Notes: a model not told the origin generated them from the letters alone. A DNA stretch of 41,114 bases from Hyphobacterium sp. (GCA_021604625.1 BQJI01000003.1:1-41114); one strand, 5' to 3'. Numbered from the stretch's first letter, positions 28,229 through 38,364 are shown. Translations and numbers: made by a program.

Positions 28229-28574
28229 GGTTTCCGTCACGCTCAATGGACGCGCTTTCACCATCGGCTGCGAGGACGGTCAGGAAAGTTATCTGCGGGA
28301 TCTGGCGCGGCACCTTGATACTCATGTCACGGATTTGTCCAAACAGGTCGGCCAGATCGGTGATCTTCGGCTTCTGTTGATGGCGTCCCTTGTCGTCGTT
28401 GATGAGTTGAAGACCGCCCAGAACCGGCTGGAAGCTCTGGAATCCCACCTCAACCGGCTGAAAAGCGAAAACAGTTCGACGCCGCCGGATTCGCCAGATG
28501 CGGACGGTTTGGTCGAGGCGCTAAATGGCATTTCGGCGCGCCTTGAATCACTGGCGGCAGATGAAGCCCCTTGA
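28221..28574 (+). CDS. zapA: Cell division protein ZapA
   Basis: MGKVSVTLNGRAFTIGCEDGQESYLRDLARHLDTHVTDLSKQVGQIGDLRLLLMASLVVVDEL; ATG at 28221, in frame with track ORF 28131. Confidence 0.9.
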   Translation: MGKVSVTLNGRAFTIGCEDGQESYLRDLARHLDTHVTDLSKQVGQIGDLRLLLMASLVVVDELKTAQNRLEALESHLNRLKSENSSTPPDSPDADGLVEALNGISARLESLAADEAP

Positions 28575-28750
28575 GGATGGGCGGCGTCGGGTCCACATAT
28601 GGGTGCGGCGGTCCCTGCGACATGCGTCAGGACTTTAATTCCCCGCGGCCTTACATCTCGTCGAGGGAGCTGCCTCTGATTGGGATCGTGGTCCCTGATA
28701 CGCGGCGCCCACCTACATCTGTGGGTTCGATGGGAATTTACAAAGTCCAA
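28575..28750 (+). ncRNA. ssrS: 6S RNA (approximate ends)
   Basis: Lies in the zapA / 5-FCL gap, the conserved location of 6S RNA. Long imperfect hairpin: GCGTCAGGAC (28624-28633) pairs with GTCCCTGATACGC (28691-28703) around a large, mostly open centre; GGGTGC pairs with GCGCCC outside. Confidence 0.75.
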
Positions 28751-28771
28751 CGGTGATTGTGGGGCCGCTAC

Positions 28772-29344
28772 ATGTTTTTCAAATGGCGCAAAAACCGGGC
28801 TCGCAAAGCTGCTTTGAAACGTCGGCAATCGGCATTCGCCGCCCATCCCGATGCCGCAAAAGCGCTGGTTGAAAACTTCCCCGACGAAATCTGGCCTGCG
28901 GTGGGCGCATGCGTCTCCGGCTATGCGGCGTTCAATTCCGAGATCGATCCCATTCGCCTGATCGAGACGTTTCATTGTGAACAGGCGCGGATCGCCTTGC
29001 CTGCGGTTCTGGGTCGCGGTCAGCCGCTGGAGTTTCGCGTCTGGCAACCGGAAGACGAATTGCCGAAAGGCGTGCTGGGCATTTCAACGCCGGACGAAAC
29101 CGCCCAGACACTCAGCCCCGACCTGGTGCTCGTGCCACTCCTCGCCTTCGACGACCGCGGCTATCGGCTGGGCTATGGCGGCGGTTATTATGACCGGTCT
29201 CTGGCGGGACTGAGAGCCAACGGCAACGTAACCGCCGTCGGGCTCGCCTTCGAGGATCAGCGTGTCCGGAATCTGCCTGTGCAGCGCCATGATCAGCGAC
29301 TTGATTGGATTATTACCGAAAAGCAGGCATATCGCTTCGCCTGA
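28772..29344 (+). CDS. 5-formyltetrahydrofolate cyclo-ligase
   Basis: RKAALKRRQSAFAAHPDAAKAL; LVPLLAFDDRGYRLGYGGGYYDRSLAGL; follows 6S RNA locus. Confidence 0.9.
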   Translation: MFFKWRKNRARKAALKRRQSAFAAHPDAAKALVENFPDEIWPAVGACVSGYAAFNSEIDPIRLIETFHCEQARIALPAVLGRGQPLEFRVWQPEDELPKGVLGISTPDETAQTLSPDLVLVPLLAFDDRGYRLGYGGGYYDRSLAGLRANGNVTAVGLAFEDQRVRNLPVQRHDQRLDWIITEKQAYRFA

Positions 29345-29361
29345 GCAACAGGACAGTCGTT

Positions 29362-30180
29362 ATGCGGATAGGTTTTTTCGGCGATGTGATGGGCAAGTCA
29401 GGGCGTCAAGCGGTGATGGAGCGCCTGCCGGACCTGCGCAAAACCCTGCGTCTGGACTTCGTCGCCATCAATGCTGAAAACGCAGCGGGCGGGTTTGGCA
29501 TTACCGAGCGCACCGCCAATGAAATGTTCGATGCCGGCGCGGATGCGCTCACGTTGGGCAATCACGCCTGGGACCAGGCCGAGGCCCTCAGCTATATCGA
29601 GCGCGAGCCGCGTCTTCTCAGGCCATCCAACTATCCGCCGGGCACGGCCCCGGGGCGCGGGGCAGGTGTGTTCCCTGCATCCAACGGGGCCATGGTCTTC
29701 GTCATGAATGTCATGGGGCGTCTTTTCATGGATCCGCTGGATGATCCTTTTGTTTCCGTTGAGAAGGAATTGTCAGCAGCCCCTCTGGGCGAAGCCTGCG
29801 ATGCCGCACTGGTCGATTTTCATGGCGAAGCCACCTCCGAGAAAAACGCCATGGGCTATTTCTGTGATGGCCGCGTCAGCCTTGTGGTCGGCACGCATAC
29901 GCATATTCCAACCGCAGATCATCGTATCCTGCCGCAAGGCACGGGCTACATCACTGATCTGGGTATGACCGGTGACTATGAATCCGTCATCGGTATGGAC
30001 AAGGAAGAGCCCATGCGCCGCTTCACCACGCGGATACGGTCCAGCCGGTTCTCGCCGGCCGAGGGCGAAGCCACGCTTTCAGGTGTGGTCATCGAAACCG
30101 ATGACCGAACCGGCCTGTCAAAATCAATTCATCCCTTGCGGATTGGCGGGATTCTGGATCAGGCCGAGCCAACGCTCTAG
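29362..30180 (+). CDS. TIGR00282-type metallophosphoesterase (YmdB-like)
   Basis: MRIGFFGDVMGKSGRQAV; INAENAAGGFGIT; LTLGNHAWDQ; VDFHGEATSEKNAMGYFCDGRVSLVVGTHTHIPTAD; MTGDYESVIGMDKE. Confidence 0.9.
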   Translation: MRIGFFGDVMGKSGRQAVMERLPDLRKTLRLDFVAINAENAAGGFGITERTANEMFDAGADALTLGNHAWDQAEALSYIEREPRLLRPSNYPPGTAPGRGAGVFPASNGAMVFVMNVMGRLFMDPLDDPFVSVEKELSAAPLGEACDAALVDFHGEATSEKNAMGYFCDGRVSLVVGTHTHIPTADHRILPQGTGYITDLGMTGDYESVIGMDKEEPMRRFTTRIRSSRFSPAEGEATLSGVVIETDDRTGLSKSIHPLRIGGILDQAEPTL

Positions 30181-30830
30181 AGCGCGCCCTTTCCGGCATT
30201 GGCCCAGTCTTTCAGAAAGGCATCCAGACCATTATCGGTCAGGTCATGCTGGATCATGGCATCGAAAATCTTTGGCGGAATCGTGCAGGCATCCGCGCCC
30301 GCCAGCGCTGATCCCTCGACGTGCTCCATCGACCGGATCGACGCGGCCAGGATGTAGGTCGCAAAGCCGTGCTCGTCATAGAGCATACGAATATCCTCGA
30401 TCAGACCGAGACCGTCCTCGCCCTGATCATCCAGCCGTCCGATAAACGGTGAGACGAAGGTCGCACCGGCCTTCGCCGCCATCAGCGCCTGAGCCACCGA
30501 AAAACACAGCGTCACATTGGTGGGGTGGCCGTCATCCGTAAGCGCGCGGCAGGCTTTAAGGCCTTCAAAGGTCAGCGGCAGCTTGACGACGATATTGTCG
30601 TGGATGGCGCGCAGCTTCTTGCCTTCCGCAATCATGTTGTGCGCGTCCGTCGCAATAACCTCGGCGCTGATCGGGCCGTCAATGGTTTCGCAGATGGCTT
30701 TCAGGCCTTCGAAGAAATCACCGCCTGCCTTCGCTGCCAGTGACGGATTGGTGGTAACGCCGTCGACAAGCCCGGTGCTGGCGCGTTCGGCAATCACATC
30801 GGTTTCAGCAGTATCCAAAAACAGCATCAT
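30177..30830 (-). CDS. Transaldolase family / fructose-6-phosphate aldolase-like protein
   Basis: [81 protein letters not shown]. Confidence 0.9.
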   Translation of the reverse strand: MMLFLDTAETDVIAERASTGLVDGVTTNPSLAAKAGGDFFEGLKAICETIDGPISAEVIATDAHNMIAEGKKLRAIHDNIVVKLPLTFEGLKACRALTDDGHPTNVTLCFSVAQALMAAKAGATFVSPFIGRLDDQGEDGLGLIEDIRMLYDEHGFATYILAASIRSMEHVEGSALAGADACTIPPKIFDAMIQHDLTDNGLDAFLKDWANAGKGAL

Positions 30831-30982
30831 GGCGGCATCTCCTCTTGGTTTTCCTTCGGATACCGCGCGCCGGTGAAGGAATCGTGACGAGACGGGTTGG
30901 AGGATGCACCCCAGATGCGCTAACTAGCCGCAAGATTAATTCACGCCGCCTGTCAGGTGGCCATCAATGGAGGCGACCTTAT

Positions 30983-31732
30983 ATGGCCGGACACTCGAAA
31001 TGGGCGAACATCCAGCACCGCAAGGGTCGTCAGGACAAGGCGCGCGGCAAGCTGTTTTCCAAGCTTTCCAAGGAAATTTCCATTGCCGCCAAAATGGGCG
31101 GTCCCGACCCGGACATGAATCCGCGCCTGCGACTGGCAGTGGCCAACGCCAAGGGCCAGTCCATGCCCAAGGACAATATCCAGCGCGCCATCGACAAGGC
31201 CGCCGGAGCCGATGCCGAAACCTATGAGGAAATCCGCTATGAGGGCTTTGGCCCCGGCGGTGTTGGAATCATCGTTGAGTGTTCAACGGATAATCGCAAC
31301 CGCGCCGCCTCCGATGTGCGCACCGCGTTTTCCAAGAATGGCGGCAACCTTGGCGAGACCGGCGCTGTGGCCTTCATGTTCGATCAGGTCGGTGAAATTC
31401 GATATGTCGAAGACGTCGCTGATGAAGACACGATGTTTGAAGCGGCAATCGAAGCCGGTGCCGAAGACGTCACCTATGAAGACGGTGATGAGGATGAGGG
31501 CGAACCGGGCGAGCGCATCGTGATGTGTGCGCGCGACGACCTCAATGAAGTGTCGGCGGCCCTGCAGGAAAAACTGGGCGAGCCCAAATCCGTCAACATC
31601 ATCTGGAAACCGCAGACATTGACGCCAGTGGAAGCCGACAAAGTGGAGAGTGTGCTGCGGATTCTTGAAGTGCTGGATGATCTGGACGATGTCCAGAATG
31701 TCTACGCCAACGCTGACTTCCCGGACGAATAG
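30983..31732 (+). CDS. yebC: YebC/PmpR family protein
   Basis: [81 protein letters not shown] at 30983. Confidence 0.95.
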   Translation: MAGHSKWANIQHRKGRQDKARGKLFSKLSKEISIAAKMGGPDPDMNPRLRLAVANAKGQSMPKDNIQRAIDKAAGADAETYEEIRYEGFGPGGVGIIVECSTDNRNRAASDVRTAFSKNGGNLGETGAVAFMFDQVGEIRYVEDVADEDTMFEAAIEAGAEDVTYEDGDEDEGEPGERIVMCARDDLNEVSAALQEKLGEPKSVNIIWKPQTLTPVEADKVESVLRILEVLDDLDDVQNVYANADFPDE

Positions 31733-31734
31733 GC

Positions 31735-32613
31735 ATGCTGCCCGGCCTGACCTTTGTGGATGCGGTGAATGTGCCGTCCGGTTCGGGCACGGGCGATGAT
31801 CGCTATGGTTTCGATGAAGGCGCGGGCACAGCCTGGGTCGTCGACGGAGCCACCGATGTCGGCACGGCGCGTCTGTTCCCGGAATATCTGGCAGACGCCG
31901 ATGCGCCCGTCATGGGTTGGGAAAGTGATGCCGCCTGGTATGCCGACCACCTGTCGGAGCGCTTCACCCGTCCACCGGAACAGCATGACAGCGCCAGATC
32001 CTATCTGGAGCGGGTTATTACCGATATCGCCGCGAAGGCTCAGCTTGAAGCCGTGCGACCCATCGAAAATGAACCCCGCCACAACCTGCCGAGCGCGGGT
32101 GGTATCTGGCTTCGACGTGTTGATGAAACGCTGGAATTTGCCGAGCTCGGTGATTGTGTGGCTGTTGTCCGTACGGGCGGGCATTCGCAATTTGTCGGCC
32201 AGCTGGACCTGATCAAGGCCGAGCATGCCCTGAACCGCAAGCAATTGGTCGAGCCCGCGGGCAAGGCAGGCGGCTATGCCAGCGCGCGCGAAACGCGCAA
32301 CCGGATGAATACGGACGGCGCCCACTGGGTGTTTTCCCTGCATCCTGAAGCCGCCGCTCACGCCGAGCTGACGCAAATCCGAATGCGCGGCGAAACACAA
32401 ATCCTGCTGATGTCAGACGGCTTTTTCCGACTGGTCGAGCCTTATGCGCTTTATGACATCAATTCGCTGATGGACCGCGCTATCGAAGAAGACAGCCTGC
32501 CGGACCTCGCCGCGCAACTTCGCGCCGCGGAGCAAAACCCGGAAGACGACGCTCGGATTGGCCGCCTCAAAACGTCTGATGATGCCTGTGCCGTATTGAT
32601 GGAAATCAGTTAG
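31735..32613 (+). CDS. PP2C-like protein phosphatase domain protein
   Basis: GDDRYGFDEGAGTAWVVDGATDVG; LEFAELGDCVAVVRTGG; ILLMSDGFFRLVEPYALYD: PP2C-like metal-site residue pattern. Confidence 0.7.
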   Translation: MLPGLTFVDAVNVPSGSGTGDDRYGFDEGAGTAWVVDGATDVGTARLFPEYLADADAPVMGWESDAAWYADHLSERFTRPPEQHDSARSYLERVITDIAAKAQLEAVRPIENEPRHNLPSAGGIWLRRVDETLEFAELGDCVAVVRTGGHSQFVGQLDLIKAEHALNRKQLVEPAGKAGGYASARETRNRMNTDGAHWVFSLHPEAAAHAELTQIRMRGETQILLMSDGFFRLVEPYALYDINSLMDRAIEEDSLPDLAAQLRAAEQNPEDDARIGRLKTSDDACAVLMEIS

Positions 32614-33707
32614 TCCTCCGGTAATTCATACCGGCCGATCACCGGCTGGGTCAAAGAGCCGAGCCAGATATTGCCCTCACCATCCGGCACGACATTCGCC
32701 AGCAAACCAAAGCGGCTGTCCGGATCGTGGTAGCTGTTGAGATAGTTTCCGTCCTCATCCATCACGAGGATGAAGGCCTTGGTCGGCCCGGCACGCAGCC
32801 ACACCCATTCCGGCAGTTTAGTGATCATCCGCGTCCAGAACGGATTGCGATGCAAAAATCGCATGATCGGAACGCGCTGCGTATCCATTGCAATGTAGAG
32901 ACGGCCCTCGCCATCGCCCAACAATCCGTCCGGTATGCCGGGCAGATTATCGGCGACGATCTCGAACTCGCCAGCTTGCGGGCCTTCCAGCCAGTAACGC
33001 GACAGCCGATAGCGATAGGTCTCCAGCACGTAGACCGCGCGATTATCCGTCGACATGGCGATGCCATTGGCAAAGTACAGCCCATCGGCCAGCACCTCCA
33101 TCTCGCCCGTTGCCGGATCGAGCGCATAGAGCAGGCCGTAAGGGCGGTTTTCCGCCATGTCATAAGCGTATTGCGGCGCACCTTCGCCTGCGCCCCATCG
33201 ATACGAGGCTTCGGAGAAATAGATCGTTCCGTCCGGCCCGATATCGAGATCATCGGCAAAGGCCAGAGGATGCTCGGTCGCACCGGTGGAAAGCAATGTG
33301 ACGTCACCGGTTACAACCTCCACCGCATAGATGCCGTCAATCGCCGCCGCGATCAGTCGGCCTTGTGCGTCCCATTGCAGACCCAGAACAGAGCGGCCAT
33401 CGGTGACCTGCGCGACAGTTTCTGCGGTCCATGCATCGCCGACCCGGAATAGGCGGATGATCGAACCGTCATGCTGGCCAGAAAAAACAGAGCCATCGAC
33501 GCCAATCGCGACATCCTCAGACGTGTGTAGCAAGGGATGCGAGATCATCTCCGCATCGGCCAACTGTCCGCGTGGCTCCAGCACACCGGTCAGTGCCGGA
33601 GCTTCCGGCTCATCCCAATAGGCTGGATCAACCGTTGCCGGCCATGTCCACCACAGAAGAAACAGACCGCCGATGACGCCCAACAAAATCAGGATTACAC
33701 GCATCAA
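32610..33707 (-). CDS. SMP-30/gluconolactonase/strictosidine synthase-like beta-propeller with N-terminal membrane anchor
   Basis: VILILLGVIGGLFLLWWTW anchor; IGVDGSVFSGQHDGSIIRL; DDLDIGPDGTIYFSEAS; FANGIAMSTDNRAVYVLETYRYRLSRYWLEG; WVWLRAGPTKAFILVMDEDG. Confidence 0.8.
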   Translation of the reverse strand: MMRVILILLGVIGGLFLLWWTWPATVDPAYWDEPEAPALTGVLEPRGQLADAEMISHPLLHTSEDVAIGVDGSVFSGQHDGSIIRLFRVGDAWTAETVAQVTDGRSVLGLQWDAQGRLIAAAIDGIYAVEVVTGDVTLLSTGATEHPLAFADDLDIGPDGTIYFSEASYRWGAGEGAPQYAYDMAENRPYGLLYALDPATGEMEVLADGLYFANGIAMSTDNRAVYVLETYRYRLSRYWLEGPQAGEFEIVADNLPGIPDGLLGDGEGRLYIAMDTQRVPIMRFLHRNPFWTRMITKLPEWVWLRAGPTKAFILVMDEDGNYLNSYHDPDSRFGLLANVVPDGEGNIWLGSLTQPVIGRYELPED

Positions 33708-33850
33708 TTTTCTCCCCCGGATTTAATCGAAGCGTAATTCGAAACGCCCGTTTGCGAAAGCACAGTTATTAATTGTGGGAAATATGGTGCCCCCGCGCTA
33801 CGCGAATTCGCGAATCCGTCTATAGGGCATGAAGCGCTTCAATCACGGGA

Positions 33851-35839
33851 ATGACCGCCATGACTTCGCTTGATCTCAACACGTTGAAACCCATGGCGAA
33901 TGCCGTCCGCGCGTTGGCGATGGATGCCGTTGAAGCCGCAAAGTCCGGCCATCCCGGCATGCCGATGGGCATGGCCGACGCGGCAACAACTCTCTGGGCC
34001 AACCATCTGAAATTTGACCCGGCCAACCCGGACTGGCGCGATCGCGACCGGTTCATACTTTCGGCCGGGCATGGTTCCATGCTCATCTATGCGCTCCTCC
34101 ATCTGACCGGCTATGCCGACGTCACGCTCGATGAGATCAAAAACTTCCGCCAGCTCGGATCGAAAACCCCCGGCCACCCCGAATTTGGTCACACCACGGG
34201 TGTGGAAACCACAACCGGTCCGCTGGGGCAGGGCATTTCCACCGCTGTTGGCATGGCGCTCGCGGAACGCATGTTGAATGCCCGATTTGGCGATGATCTT
34301 GTTGATCACCACACCTGGGTGATCGCCTCCGATGGCGACCTTCAGGAAGGCATCAGCCACGAAGCCATTTCTCTGGCCGGGCATCTCGGCCTCAATCGTC
34401 TGATCGTGCTCTGGGATGATAATTCCATTCAGATCGATGGCGATACGGCACTGGCGGAAACCACGGACGTGCTCAAGCGCTTCGATGCCGCCGGATGGGC
34501 AACAGACGCCGTCGATGGCCATGACATGGCAGCGATTGATGCGGCGCTCACACGGGCGAAAACCGCCGGCAAACCGGTGCTGATTTCCTGCAAGACCGTG
34601 ATCGGATTTGGCGCGCCGACGAAAGCCGGGAAATCCTCCAGCCACGGCGCACCGCTGGGCGGCGACGAGCTGGCCGGGGCCAAAAAAGCGCTCGGCTGGG
34701 CGCATGGGGCATTTGATATCCCCGACGATATTCGCGCCGACTGGTTGGCCGTTTCAACATCCGGAAAATCGGCAAAAGCAGAATGGACGGATCGCTATGA
34801 GGGCCATTCCCGGCGGGAGGAATTTGACGCCGCCTTCACCGCTGGCCTCTCGCCAGATGCAGCACGTACTTTGCACGATTGGCGTAAATCGCTGGCCGCC
34901 GAAAAGCCGGACCTCGCCAGCCGCGCCGCATCCGGCAAGGTTTTGGCACAAATCGTTCCGGTTATGCCCGAGCTGGTCGGTGGATCGGCGGACCTGACCG
35001 GTTCAAACCTCACCAAAACGCCCGACCAGACACCTGTCCAGTCCGGCGCTTATGGCGGTCAGTATATCTATTACGGCGTTCGCGAGCACGGCATGGCTGC
35101 GTGCGCCAACGGTCTGTCACTGCATGGCGGCGTGCGGCCCTATGTCGGGACGTTTCTGGTCTTTGCAGATTATTGTCGCCCGGCCATTCGTCTGTCGGCT
35201 CTGATGAGCCAGCCGGTCACCTATGTCTTCACGCACGATTCCATTGGGCTGGGCGAGGATGGTCCGACCCACCAGCCGATCGAGCATCTGGCGTCCTTGC
35301 GTGCCATGCCGAATGTCCGGGTCTTCCGCCCCGCTGATGCGCTGGAAACGGCGGAGTGCTGGGAAATCGCGCTGACCCACCAGAGCGGCCCGAGCCTTCT
35401 GGCGTTGTCGCGTCAGAAATTGCCTTTTGCCCGACGCGATGATGGCAGCGAGAATTTGTCCGCGCGGGGCGCATACATATTGCGCGATGCGGAGAATTCG
35501 GAAGCGGTCATCATCGCCACCGGTTCCGAAGTCGGACTGGCGCTTGAGGCTGCCAAAACGCTTGCCGACAAGGGTGTGCCGGTGCGCGTTGTATCCGCGC
35601 CCTGCCTCGACATTTTCGCTGAAGAAGACCGCGCTTATCGCGACAGCGTTCTACCCGAAGGTTTGCCCCGCATCGCGGTCGAAGCCGGTCTGCGTTATGG
35701 CTGGGATGCGTTTATCGGCGCGGATGGCGGCTTTGTCGGCATGACCGGCTTTGGCGCATCCGCACCCGCAGAAGCGCTTTACGAACATTTCGGCATTACC
35801 GCGAAACGTGTGGTCGACGCCGTGTTGCAGCGGGTCTAG
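33851..35839 (+). CDS. tkt: Transketolase
   Basis: DAVEAAKSGHPGMPMGMADAATTLW; GHGSMLIYALLHLTGY; SDGDLQEGISHEAISLAGHL; YGVREHGMAACANGLSLHGG; THDSIGLGEDGPTHQPIEHLASLR. Confidence 0.95.
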   Translation: MTAMTSLDLNTLKPMANAVRALAMDAVEAAKSGHPGMPMGMADAATTLWANHLKFDPANPDWRDRDRFILSAGHGSMLIYALLHLTGYADVTLDEIKNFRQLGSKTPGHPEFGHTTGVETTTGPLGQGISTAVGMALAERMLNARFGDDLVDHHTWVIASDGDLQEGISHEAISLAGHLGLNRLIVLWDDNSIQIDGDTALAETTDVLKRFDAAGWATDAVDGHDMAAIDAALTRAKTAGKPVLISCKTVIGFGAPTKAGKSSSHGAPLGGDELAGAKKALGWAHGAFDIPDDIRADWLAVSTSGKSAKAEWTDRYEGHSRREEFDAAFTAGLSPDAARTLHDWRKSLAAEKPDLASRAASGKVLAQIVPVMPELVGGSADLTGSNLTKTPDQTPVQSGAYGGQYIYYGVREHGMAACANGLSLHGGVRPYVGTFLVFADYCRPAIRLSALMSQPVTYVFTHDSIGLGEDGPTHQPIEHLASLRAMPNVRVFRPADALETAECWEIALTHQSGPSLLALSRQKLPFARRDDGSENLSARGAYILRDAENSEAVIIATGSEVGLALEAAKTLADKGVPVRVVSAPCLDIFAEEDRAYRDSVLPEGLPRIAVEAGLRYGWDAFIGADGGFVGMTGFGASAPAEALYEHFGITAKRVVDAVLQRV

Positions 35840-37023
35840 TTGACCCGCTCCACCACGCCGAACCCGAAGAGCTGATTGAGGGCTTTCTGGGCCTCTTCCT
35901 CTCCGGCCGCCGCGAAAGCGTCCAGACCAAACTCGCCGCCATCGAGGACAGTATCGAGCCCGGCCTCCACAGCCGTCGAGAATACGAGTTCGCCACCAGC
36001 GGTAATCAAAACCAGTCGATCGCCATCCTCGGCTAGCCGCCACGGGATGAAGGGCCGCAGTTTGAATCGGGCCGCTTTATCCTCCGCCGCGCCGCGCTGG
36101 ATAATGGCGCCTTCGGAATAAGGTGGACGTGAACGGATGAAATTGTCGATGAACATGTCGAAGGCGCCATCGAGGCTGGCCCCGTCGCTTATTTTCTTCA
36201 CCAGCGCGTTGAAATGCGCCTCGGCTGCCGAGCGATCAAAATCGGATCGGGCATAACCGGGTGGCAATGCTTGCCGGAATTCCGGGTGGCGGAGCGCCAC
36301 TTCCGAAACGGCCTCCAGCATCAGATCCGCCCAGGTTTTTACAATCAGCCCAACAGTGATGTGCAGGCTGTCATCATCGCCTTGCGTTTGGGCATCATGC
36401 ATCAGCCCGCGTGGCACGTAGGCGCAATCGCCGGCTTTCAACACAAATTCTTCGACCAGTTCGCCGGGCTGAACCGCTTCCGGATTGAAACCTTCGCCGC
36501 GATAGGGCTTGTCGACGGACTGATCATACAGCCGCCAGCGTTTTTCGCCCTCGATCTGCAGCACGAAAACATCGTGATCATCGTAATGCGTGCGAAAGCC
36601 CTGATTGTTGGGCGGTGTCAGATAGATATTGGTCTGCACATGGCAGGACAGGCGGGATTCCATGGCTCTGCAGAAATTCTTCAGACCGATATCGGCCTGG
36701 TGCAATTGCGGCAGGATCAGCGTTGCGCCTTCCTGATAAAGATTGGCGACGGAGCCACGGTCGGCATATCCGGTCGACAGCACAAATTGGTCGCGAGAGA
36801 TTTGTGGCTCGGCGCGCGCCATATCCAGATCATCACCGTGAAAATCCCGGCTCGCCAGTAATTTGTCGATTTTCGCAACCGACAGGAGATCGCGGTAGCG
36901 ATCGGTTTTCTCGCGCGAAACGATCAGTGCTTTCTGTTCAAAATGGGTCTTGAAAAACGCATCAATCCGGGTCGGACCGATGCAGTATTCCAGAATGTCG
37001 CTACCCCAAGGAAAGTCCGTCAT
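35836..37023 (-). CDS. JmjC/cupin-fold Fe(II)/2-oxoglutarate oxygenase (ROX, NO66/MINA53/YcfD-like)
   Basis: GFRTHYDDHDVFVLQIEGEKRWRLYDQ (HxD), FVLKAGDCAYVPRGLMHDAQTQGDDDSLHITVGL; about 395 aa with C-terminal extension like ribosomal oxygenases. Confidence 0.8.
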   Translation of the reverse strand: MTDFPWGSDILEYCIGPTRIDAFFKTHFEQKALIVSREKTDRYRDLLSVAKIDKLLASRDFHGDDLDMARAEPQISRDQFVLSTGYADRGSVANLYQEGATLILPQLHQADIGLKNFCRAMESRLSCHVQTNIYLTPPNNQGFRTHYDDHDVFVLQIEGEKRWRLYDQSVDKPYRGEGFNPEAVQPGELVEEFVLKAGDCAYVPRGLMHDAQTQGDDDSLHITVGLIVKTWADLMLEAVSEVALRHPEFRQALPPGYARSDFDRSAAEAHFNALVKKISDGASLDGAFDMFIDNFIRSRPPYSEGAIIQRGAAEDKAARFKLRPFIPWRLAEDGDRLVLITAGGELVFSTAVEAGLDTVLDGGEFGLDAFAAAGEEEAQKALNQLFGFGVVERVN

Positions 37024-37140
37024 AATTCCCCCCGTCGAACGGCGTGAGCGCCATTCTGTTTTGCCTGATATATTTGCGAGTGAAGTCAGGAAAGGTGAGG
37101 CTGTCCACTGCGCATATCAGCACAGTGTCGGCGTCAGATG

Positions 37141-37185
37141 AAACAGGCCCGGAACGGCGAATAATCTCATTCGCCAGCCCGGGCC
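37141..37185 (-). terminator. Intrinsic terminator-like hairpin downstream of the first Tat-repeat gene
   Basis: Two nested stems: ggcccgg (37146-37152)/ccgggcc (37179-37185) and ggcgaat (37156-37162)/attcgcc (37169-37175). On the minus strand only a short T run (TGTTT) follows. Confidence 0.5.
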
Positions 37186-37207
37186 GTGTCAGGATGTGCG
37201 AATACGT

Positions 37208-37753
37208 TTAGCAGCGATCTCCTTGCCCGACAGGATCAGCATAACTGCCTGTATCGCTGTCAGTACAATTTCGGCGCCCCCGTCCGCCGCGCCCGCCACC
37301 GACGGGGTCGGCATAGCTTCCGCTATCGCTGTCGGTGACACCGCTACCGCGTCCGCCTCTGCCGCCGCGACCATTTCCGACGGGATCTGAATAGGAACCT
37401 GTATCACTGTCGGTGATGCCGGATTGCCGACCGCCACGACCGCCGCGTCCATTGCCAGCAGGATCGGCATAAGAGCCGGTATCCCTGTCGGTGATCCCGG
37501 ACCCGCGTCGGCCGCGGCCATTTCCGGCCGGATCAGCATAGGAACCCGTATCGCTGTCTGTGACACCGGAATTGTAATTGCCACGTCCATAGCCGGCCGG
37601 GTCGGCATACGCGCCGACATCACTGTCCGTAATCCCGGAATAGGCACCGCTTGTGGCGCAACCGGAGACAACTCCGGCGGCACCTGTCGCGATACCTGCA
37701 CCTGCGACGCGGGTCAGGAATGAGCGCCGGCTTAATTTGTTTTTCTTCGCCAT
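37208..37753 (-). CDS. Tat-signal protein with six TDSDxGxYADPxGxGRG repeats; lipobox-like VSGC
   Basis: MAKKNKLSRRSFLTRVAGAGIATGAAGVVSGCATSG then six repeats, e.g. SGVTDSDTGSYADPAGNGRGRRG; terminal repeat CTDSDTGSYADPVGQGDRC. Confidence 0.85.
   Translation of the reverse strand: MAKKNKLSRRSFLTRVAGAGIATGAAGVVSGCATSGAYSGITDSDVGAYADPAGYGRGNYNSGVTDSDTGSYADPAGNGRGRRGSGITDRDTGSYADPAGNGRGGRGGRQSGITDSDTGSYSDPVGNGRGGRGGRGSGVTDSDSGSYADPVGGGRGGRGRRNCTDSDTGSYADPVGQGDRC
37211..37639 (-). repeat. In-frame TDSD repeats (6 units)
   Basis: Recurring ACDGACAGYGAYAC-like blocks on the minus strand encoding (G)[IV]TDSDxGSYADPxGxGRG. Confidence 0.9.
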
Positions 37754-37791
37754 GTAACTAATTCACCGGCTTTGTGGCCAGAGCCTCCATG

Positions 37792-38364
37792 TTAGCAGCG
37801 ATCGCCTTGTCCGACCGGATCAGCATAGGTGCCGCCATCAGAATCCGTACAACGGCGACGTCCGCGTCCGTTCCCGACAGGGTCTGCGCGGGAGCCTGAA
37901 TCGCTGTCGGTCAAGCCTGTGCGTCGACCGCCACGGCCATTACCGGCCGGATCGGCGTAGGACCCGCTGTCACTGTCAGTGACGCCAGAGCGCCGCCCTC
38001 CGCGGCCATTGCCGGCGGGGTCGGCATAGCTGCCGGAATCGGAGTCGGTAACGCCGGTGCGGCGACTGCCGCGTCCATTGCCAGCGGGGTCTGCGTATGC
38101 GCCGCTATCGCTGTCGGTCAGACCGGATCGGCTGCCGCGTCCATATCCGACGCGATCAGCATTGCGTCCGCCATCACTGTCGGTAACGCCGGTGCGGCCA
38201 TAGCCAACGCGGTCGGCATTGGATCCGCCGTCAGAATCTGTTCGTCCGGTGTAATTTTGTGCGACGGCTGCTCCGGTCACAGTCGCGGCAGTTCCAACCG
38301 CCAGGCTGGTGCCGGCAACGCGCGTCAGAAAAGAGCGACGGCTCAATTTCCCTTTATTGGCCAT
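37792..38364 (-). CDS. Tat-signal protein with seven TDSD repeats
   Basis: MANKGKLSRRSFLTRVAGTSLAVGTAATVTGAAVAQN then seven repeats; ends CTDSDGGTYADPVGQGDRC. ATG at 38364 preferred over track start 38403 because it aligns with its paralogues. Confidence 0.85.
   Translation of the reverse strand: MANKGKLSRRSFLTRVAGTSLAVGTAATVTGAAVAQNYTGRTDSDGGSNADRVGYGRTGVTDSDGGRNADRVGYGRGSRSGLTDSDSGAYADPAGNGRGSRRTGVTDSDSGSYADPAGNGRGGRRSGVTDSDSGSYADPAGNGRGGRRTGLTDSDSGSRADPVGNGRGRRRCTDSDGGTYADPVGQGDRC
37795..38250 (-). repeat. In-frame TDSD repeats (7 units)
   Basis: TGRTDSDGGSNADRVGYGR / TGVTDSDGGRNADRVGYGRGSR / SGLTDSDSGAYADPAGNGRGSRR etc. Confidence 0.9.

Noticed and set aside
28322-29047. 241-aa minus-strand ORF across zapA, the 6S locus and 5-FCL
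   Set aside because: Antisense to two confidently assigned genes and an RNA locus; no recognisable domain.
32727-33452. 241-aa plus-strand ORF opposite SMP-30
   Set aside because: Antisense shadow in GC-rich DNA; the minus strand has a clear beta-propeller family match.
33839-34705. 288-aa minus-strand ORF opposite tkt
   Set aside because: Antisense of a highly conserved transketolase; no motif.
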